The notes under the pieces: model-generated
What the model saw: the letters and a program-made list of their open reading frames with translations, nothing else
What the model was told of the DNA's origin: nothing
Databases searched by the model: none
Source of the DNA: Dromaius novaehollandiae
Lineage: Eukaryota > Chordata > Aves > Casuariiformes > Dromaiidae
Length of the DNA stretch: 64,000 nt
Assembly (NCBI RefSeq): GCF_036370855.1
Contig: NC_088130.1
Location: 61,542,941 to 61,606,940, forward strand
Reading direction: 5' to 3'
Made by a program: the position numbers and the translations under genes
Shown: positions 63,368-64,000 of the stretch, piece by piece
Layout: every line of letters begins with the position of its first letter
Numbering within the stretch: position 1 is the stretch's first letter

Positions 63368-63560
63368 GGCGCGGCGCGGCCCCGCCGGCGCGGCCCGGCC
63401 CGCCGCCGCCCGGCCCCCCGCCGGCCGCCCGCGCTCCCGCTGCTCCCGCCGCCCCCGCGCGCCGCCGCCGCCGCTCCTCGCGGGCCCCCCGCCCCTCCCC
63501 GCGCTGCGCCGCCGCCGCCGCCGCCGCCACTTCCTTTTGTGACGGCGCCCGCTCGCCGCT
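63368..63560 (-). promoter_or_regulatory. UBE2R2: Probable UBE2R2 5' UTR / core promoter region
   Basis: Immediately upstream of the ATG. It contains an ETS-like site AGGAAGTGG on the minus strand at 63527-63535, a TGACG half-CRE on the plus strand near 63540 and a (GGC)7 run. No minus-strand ATG was seen here. The boundary between UTR and promoter is not known. Confidence 0.5.
63508..63528 (-). repeat. (GGC)7 trinucleotide run near UBE2R2 start
   Basis: Seven GCC units on the plus strand, GGC in UBE2R2 orientation, about 140 bases upstream of the ATG. Confidence 0.93.
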
Positions 63561-64000
63561 GACCTCAGCGCGCCGCTCCACGCCTCCTGCCCCCGCCCCG
63601 CCGCGCCGCGCGCCGCGCCGCGCGCCGGACACGCCCCCGCGCCGCCGACGGCAGGCAGCGAGCGAGGGAGACGGGGGGGCGCCGCGACCCGCCCCGCCCC
63701 GCGCGCGCGCCCGCGGGAGGAGGAGGGGAGGGGACGGGAGGGGAGGGGCGTGGCCGGCGCGCGGCGTCACGCCCGCCCGCGCCTCGCCCCGCCCCTACCG
63801 GCGCTCTTAAAGCGACAGGATCCCCCCGCTTTGTGCCCCGCCCCCCCGTGTCGGCACCGGCCCGTCACCACCCCCAGCCGGCGGCAGCGGGCTCCCGGCA
63901 CCGGCCCCTCAGCGGAGGCGGCAGCCAGGGCCCCCCTGGGCCATCGCGGGGACCTCCGCGTGCCCCGGCCCTGCCCGCGCAGGTCTCCTCGTGAAGAGCG
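63561..64000. other. GC-rich flank upstream of UBE2R2
   Basis: CpG-dense sequence with repeated GC boxes and GGGA/GGGGA-type purine runs near 63715-63750. A TTAAA occurs near 63807, too weak to call a TATA box. No start of a neighbouring divergent gene was recognised. Confidence 0.7.

Larger units (their letters stand above)
62990..64000. promoter_or_regulatory. CpG island spanning UBE2R2 exon 1 and promoter
   Basis: The composition switches sharply near 62990 from AT-rich to very GC-rich and CpG-dense, and stays so to the window end. The island covers the start of intron 1, exon 1 and the upstream flank, as expected for a housekeeping promoter. Many GC boxes (CCCCGCCC and its complement) occur and no TATA box is seen. 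I could not locate the transcription start. Confidence 0.88.

Noticed and set aside
62990..63770. Long open frames on both strands (190 codons plus, 220 codons minus) over the CpG island
   Set aside because: GC-rich sequence has few stop codons. The products are Arg/Pro/Ala or Gly/Ala low-complexity strings in frames other than UBE2R2.
1..64000. Search for a previously undescribed system, CRISPR array, operon or integrated virus
   Set aside because: The window is an ordinary vertebrate two-gene locus. No spaced direct-repeat array, gene cluster or viral gene was seen.

Overview
This is vertebrate nuclear DNA: split genes with GT/AG introns, poly(A) signals and a CpG-island promoter. It is not prokaryotic or viral. 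Very sparse recognisable transposons, one decayed CR1 LINE relic and compact introns in one gene suggest a bird (about 75% sure; another sauropsid is possible). The species cannot be fixed. In birds this block, matching human 9p13, is expected on the Z chromosome.

Two genes face each other tail to tail, in the same arrangement I recall for human 9p13. (1) Positions 1-6225, plus strand: the 3' end of UBAP2. Five coding exons encode the last 187 residues, followed by a roughly 1 kb 3' UTR with three poly(A) signals. (2) Positions 6226-9044: a short intergenic gap with no gene seen. (3) Positions 9045-63367, minus strand: the complete UBE2R2 (CDC34B/UBC3B) coding region in five exons. All junctions join in frame to a 238-residue E2 ubiquitin-conjugating enzyme. 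It has a probable 3.3 kb 3' UTR and a 38.8 kb first intron. (4) Positions about 62990-64000: the CpG-island promoter and 5' flank of UBE2R2.

Both products belong to the ubiquitin system. UBE2R2 is the E2 that extends K48-linked chains with cullin-RING ligases. UBAP2 is a UBA-domain protein linked to stress granules and RNA polymerase II turnover. No sequence evidence shows that the two are co-regulated.

I found no CRISPR array, prokaryotic mobile element, tRNA, rRNA, intact transposon or embedded protein gene, and no convincing novel system. Most other open frames are chance frames in introns, UTRs or the CpG island. The observations most worth checking are the Z/W gametolog question, G-tracts in the UBE2R2 3' UTR, internal A-tracts in the UBAP2 3' UTR, the CR1 relic and two unexplained intronic open-frame patches.
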